A DNA stretch of 64,000 bases from Pseudomonas viridiflava (GTDB taxonomy: Bacteria > Pseudomonadota > Gammaproteobacteria > Pseudomonadales > Pseudomonadaceae): contig NZ_UUIS01000027.1 of assembly GCF_900589395.1 (NCBI RefSeq), forward strand, positions 1 through 64,000, read 5' to 3'. This document shows, one piece after another, positions 61,620 to 64,000 of this stretch; the stretch's first letter is position 1, and every line of letters starts with the position of its first letter. The position numbers and the translations under genes were made by a program. The notes under the pieces were generated by a model that saw nothing but the letters and a program-made list of their open reading frames with translations, was not told where the DNA came from and searched no databases.

Positions 61620-64000
61620 TCAGCCGGCTTGAAAAATCCAGCACCGCACGGTTTTCGGCTTTTCGGCTGCATCAAGTTCCCAGGCCGAGCAGACATTTCT
61701 GTTCGTCTCGATGAACTTGGGGCATTTGCTGGTTTTCAAGTGACGCTTGAGTTCAGTCAGGTCAGGCACTTTCTGCCGTTTCTCTGCCGCTTCTTTGGCA
61801 AAGTCGTTCAGGTTCACAGCGATCAGCCCGTCATTGCGTGAGTGGTTCAGAGCGCCGGCCGTGCTGTTGAGGTACTCGTACAGTTCCCAGAACTCGACCA
61901 CGATCGGGTGATCAGCGTTGATGGCCAACTGGCGTTCCTGGGCCATGCTTTGAATCTCGGAGTGAGCTGCATCTACCTGGTGCTTTTTCAGCGGGACGAC
62001 ATTCACCAGCGCGTCGACCAGTGCGTGCAATTGCGCGTGGTTCTTGGCGATACGAACGGTACGGATCTCGGGCAAGGCCAGCAGCTGTTGCTCGTACTGG
62101 GGAGCCTTTTCACGCACTGTCTCCATTACCTGGCTCTCCATTGTCGTGGCCTTGATCAGGAATCCACTGACCCGGTCAACCGGCATGCGCTCCAGCTTTT
62201 CCACCTGCAGCTTGGTTTTAGGTGTTTGGCCATCTTTGGTCATGGCGATATGAATGATTCGCTGCAGGATGGGTTCGGAAGCATTCACCGCATGGTTCTG
62301 TCCGATGACTACCGCACCGCGAAACGGCGGTTCGCGGGTGTCGTTGCCGTTGTTCTTCACGCCGGTCGACCGAACACTGCGGCCGTTGTAAGCGGTTTTC
62401 AGCTCGTCCCAGTCGTATTGCCTGGTCTGGCTGCCATCGGTCTTTTCCCGTTCCGACTCGATAAGTACGACGGGAAGGTTTCCGACTTGGGCAAAGTTAC
62501 GTGCCCGGGCCACTGGCGTACCCTTGGTCGGGTCAAAGCCTTCGTAATCGAGCCGGCCATAGAGCTTCCACAGGAACTCGATCAGCGTGGACTTACCTGC
62601 GCCTGGCTCGCCAATGATCTCCATGAACGGGTAGCTTTTTTGGTGTTGCCGGATCTGCTCAGCGAATAGCGAGCCGAGCCAGAATGCGAGTGCGACCAGG
62701 CCTTTGGCACCGAAGCATTCCCAGATGATGTCCAGCCATTCGGTGTCGAACTTCTGCAGGTCGGTATTCAGGTTGAGCGTCACGGACTGGCTCAGTGTCT
62801 TTATGCTCAGACGGTCCATGTCGAAGAAGTCTTCTTCGTTAAGTTTGAACACCTTGCCGTCCCGAATGGCTACGTCCCCGTAGATGTACGCGCCGTGTTC
62901 GCGGGTGTAGCCGGTGAAGTCGATGGTCTGGACGGTCTTGAGCGCGTCGGTCTGTTCCTCAATGAAGGCGTCCAGTTGTTGGGTCGTTCCTGTGAACATT
63001 CCGCCCGGAGCGATGCCGAGCAGGCGCTTCTTGAACTCGGCAGACGATGCGATCTGTGAACTGGTAAAGGTGTTCTTGATCGGCGCCGCGTCATGGGCAA
63101 ACGTGATGCGGAAGTAGTACCAGGATTCGTCCGTCAGTTTGTTTTCCTGGTAATACAGAGCTTTCGGGTTACAGGTTGCAATGCGCTGCAGCGCGCCGCA
63201 TTGCTGCATGGCCTTGGCACGCATCTGTTTGTTATTCAGCAGTTGGTCGTCATGATGGTCGCTGTCTTCCAGCTCCTGGATCGCTTTGTTGTACTTCTCC
63301 AGATCAAGCTTGAACCAGTACAGGCGGTTGCCAAACTCCAGATGAAATTCGCTTCGCCGCTTCCAATCGAACATCACCAATGCTTTTTCGGTGGCGTTTT
63401 CCGCGATCAGCAGGGCACCGTGGTGCCGGGCGATGGTGATGTCCTTGTCGACCTGAGCATCGCGCTTTTCGCCTTCGTCCAGAAAATGCCAGCGCTGATG
63501 CAAGTCGTTCCAGTCGACCTTGCGATTGTCGCGCTGGGGGATCTGCGCGGCCTCACATGTGAAACCCAGATCGCGGGCCATACGGACCCATTTTTTGGTG
63601 TAGGCGTGCGCACCTGGTTCGTTATCCAGTGCCCAGACCAGTTTCGGCAAATTACCTGGGCGTGCTGCTACCAGCGCCTGCAGGGAGTCGGCCGGGAAGG
63701 CGTTGGAGGACATTGCGGACACAGCTGCAATGTCGTTATGCACCAAGGCGATGGCGTCAAAGATGCCTTCAACAATCCAGATCTCTTTCGCCTCGAGCAC
63801 GTCGACGCATGGAGGACACCACCACACACCCTTGTAGCTTTCACCTGGTGCAAAACGGGCCTTCATTTTGCCGAAGCGCGCCGGCTGATCGATCAGTCGT
63901 TCCCAGTAACCGCCCTTGGCCAATAGAAAGCGCACAGTCGCGCTGCCGGCGTTGTGCTGGGCCGAATAGTAGGTTTCTTGAGTGAACCAGCCAGTGATGA
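61620..64000 (-). CDS. Primase-helicase of the island, 5' end outside the window
   Basis: At least 793 residues; the frame is open to the right edge without a clear start, so the N-terminal part is missing. A TOPRIM-type domain (EIWIVEGIFDAIALVHNDIAAVSAMSSNAF; DNEPGAHAY) is followed after a linker by an ATPase domain with Walker A GEPGAGKSTLIEF. A helicase-like C-terminal region follows, with VVIGQNHAVNASEPILQRI. This is the architecture of P4 alpha-like or plasmid-type replication proteins (primase/helicase). It should start replication of the excised island. The stop is at 61620. Confidence 0.82.
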   Translation of the reverse strand, partial: ITGWFTQETYYSAQHNAGSATVRFLLAKGGYWERLIDQPARFGKMKARFAPGESYKGVWWCPPCVDVLEAKEIWIVEGIFDAIALVHNDIAAVSAMSSNAFPADSLQALVAARPGNLPKLVWALDNEPGAHAYTKKWVRMARDLGFTCEAAQIPQRDNRKVDWNDLHQRWHFLDEGEKRDAQVDKDITIARHHGALLIAENATEKALVMFDWKRRSEFHLEFGNRLYWFKLDLEKYNKAIQELEDSDHHDDQLLNNKQMRAKAMQQCGALQRIATCNPKALYYQENKLTDESWYYFRITFAHDAAPIKNTFTSSQIASSAEFKKRLLGIAPGGMFTGTTQQLDAFIEEQTDALKTVQTIDFTGYTREHGAYIYGDVAIRDGKVFKLNEEDFFDMDRLSIKTLSQSVTLNLNTDLQKFDTEWLDIIWECFGAKGLVALAFWLGSLFAEQIRQHQKSYPFMEIIGEPGAGKSTLIEFLWKLYGRLDYEGFDPTKGTPVARARNFAQVGNLPVVLIESEREKTDGSQTRQYDWDELKTAYNGRSVRSTGVKNNGNDTREPPFRGAVVIGQNHAVNASEPILQRIIHIAMTKDGQTPKTKLQVEKLERMPVDRVSGFLIKATTMESQVMETVREKAPQYEQQLLALPEIRTVRIAKNHAQLHALVDALVNVVPLKKHQVDAAHSEIQSMAQERQLAINADHPIVVEFWELYEYLNSTAGALNHSRNDGLIAVNLNDFAKEAAEKRQKVPDLTELKRHLKTSKCPKFIETNRNVCSAWELDAAEKPKTVRCWIFQAG

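Overview
This window comes from a high-GC Pseudomonas chromosome, most likely the P. putida group. The main reasons are the ttgR/ttgABC multidrug efflux locus with a recognisable TtgR operator, the coding style, and the other gene families present. Most of it is ordinary core or accessory chromosome. The last 4.5 kb is the start of an integrated island. No calculation or database search was possible; all family names rest on reading the translated sequences.

Layout. 0.3-7.0 kb: ttgC, ttgB and ttgA on the minus strand, with divergent ttgR. 7.2-11.2 kb: a putative type VI immunity-like protein, a DHA2 drug exporter, two small proteins and a flavin reductase. 11.3-11.8 kb: a secreted protein built from 13-residue repeats. 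12.1-19.3 kb: a DctB/DctD two-component pair, a PAS hybrid kinase and an MHS-family dicarboxylate permease with a sigma-54 promoter in front of it. 19.3-28.8 kb: BglX beta-glucosidase, two TPM-domain proteins, a methyltransferase, two EamA exporters, an iron alcohol dehydrogenase and an AraC regulator.

28.8-36.0 kb is an RNA-repair locus. RtcR (CARF plus sigma-54 activator) diverges from a sigma-54 promoter that drives a TROVE/Ro60-like protein, a non-coding stretch of about 480 bp, the RNA ligase RtcB, a predicted nucleotidyltransferase and the RNA cyclase RtcA. The non-coding stretch folds on paper into five stems of one architecture: a closing stem, a 5' AUGCC bulge, an inner 8-bp stem with one fixed G-U wobble, and a 3' bulge ending UUG. 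Base changes between copies keep the pairing. The fifth stem carries a complete tRNA-like module in circularly permuted order (T arm, acceptor, D arm, opened at the anticodon). I read this as a tandem array of bacterial Y RNAs of the Yrl type, partners for the Ro protein. It is the most interesting feature here.

36.2-42 kb: a TonB siderophore-type receptor, an AraC regulator, a cupin and small envelope proteins. 42.0-58.3 kb: a catabolic and transport region for an unidentified, probably aromatic or hydrophobic, substrate. It holds an RND/YCF48/DUF1329/DUF1302 transport operon, a GntR-FCD regulator, a hydroxylase/ALDH/VOC/FAH operon and a DUF1185/ADH/cupin/thiolase/flavodoxin-like reductase operon. 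A shared TTTGTGCA-type operator precedes the transport operon, the regulator and the divergent catabolic operons. Two enzymes look damaged or repurposed: the aldehyde dehydrogenase has lost its catalytic core by in-frame deletion, and the thiolase lacks its nucleophilic cysteine.

58.4-64.0 kb: small unknown genes, then a 44-bp copy of the 3' end of a tRNA-Gly that marks an island edge. A tyrosine recombinase, an AlpA-like regulator, a small unknown protein and a primase-helicase that runs off the right end follow it.
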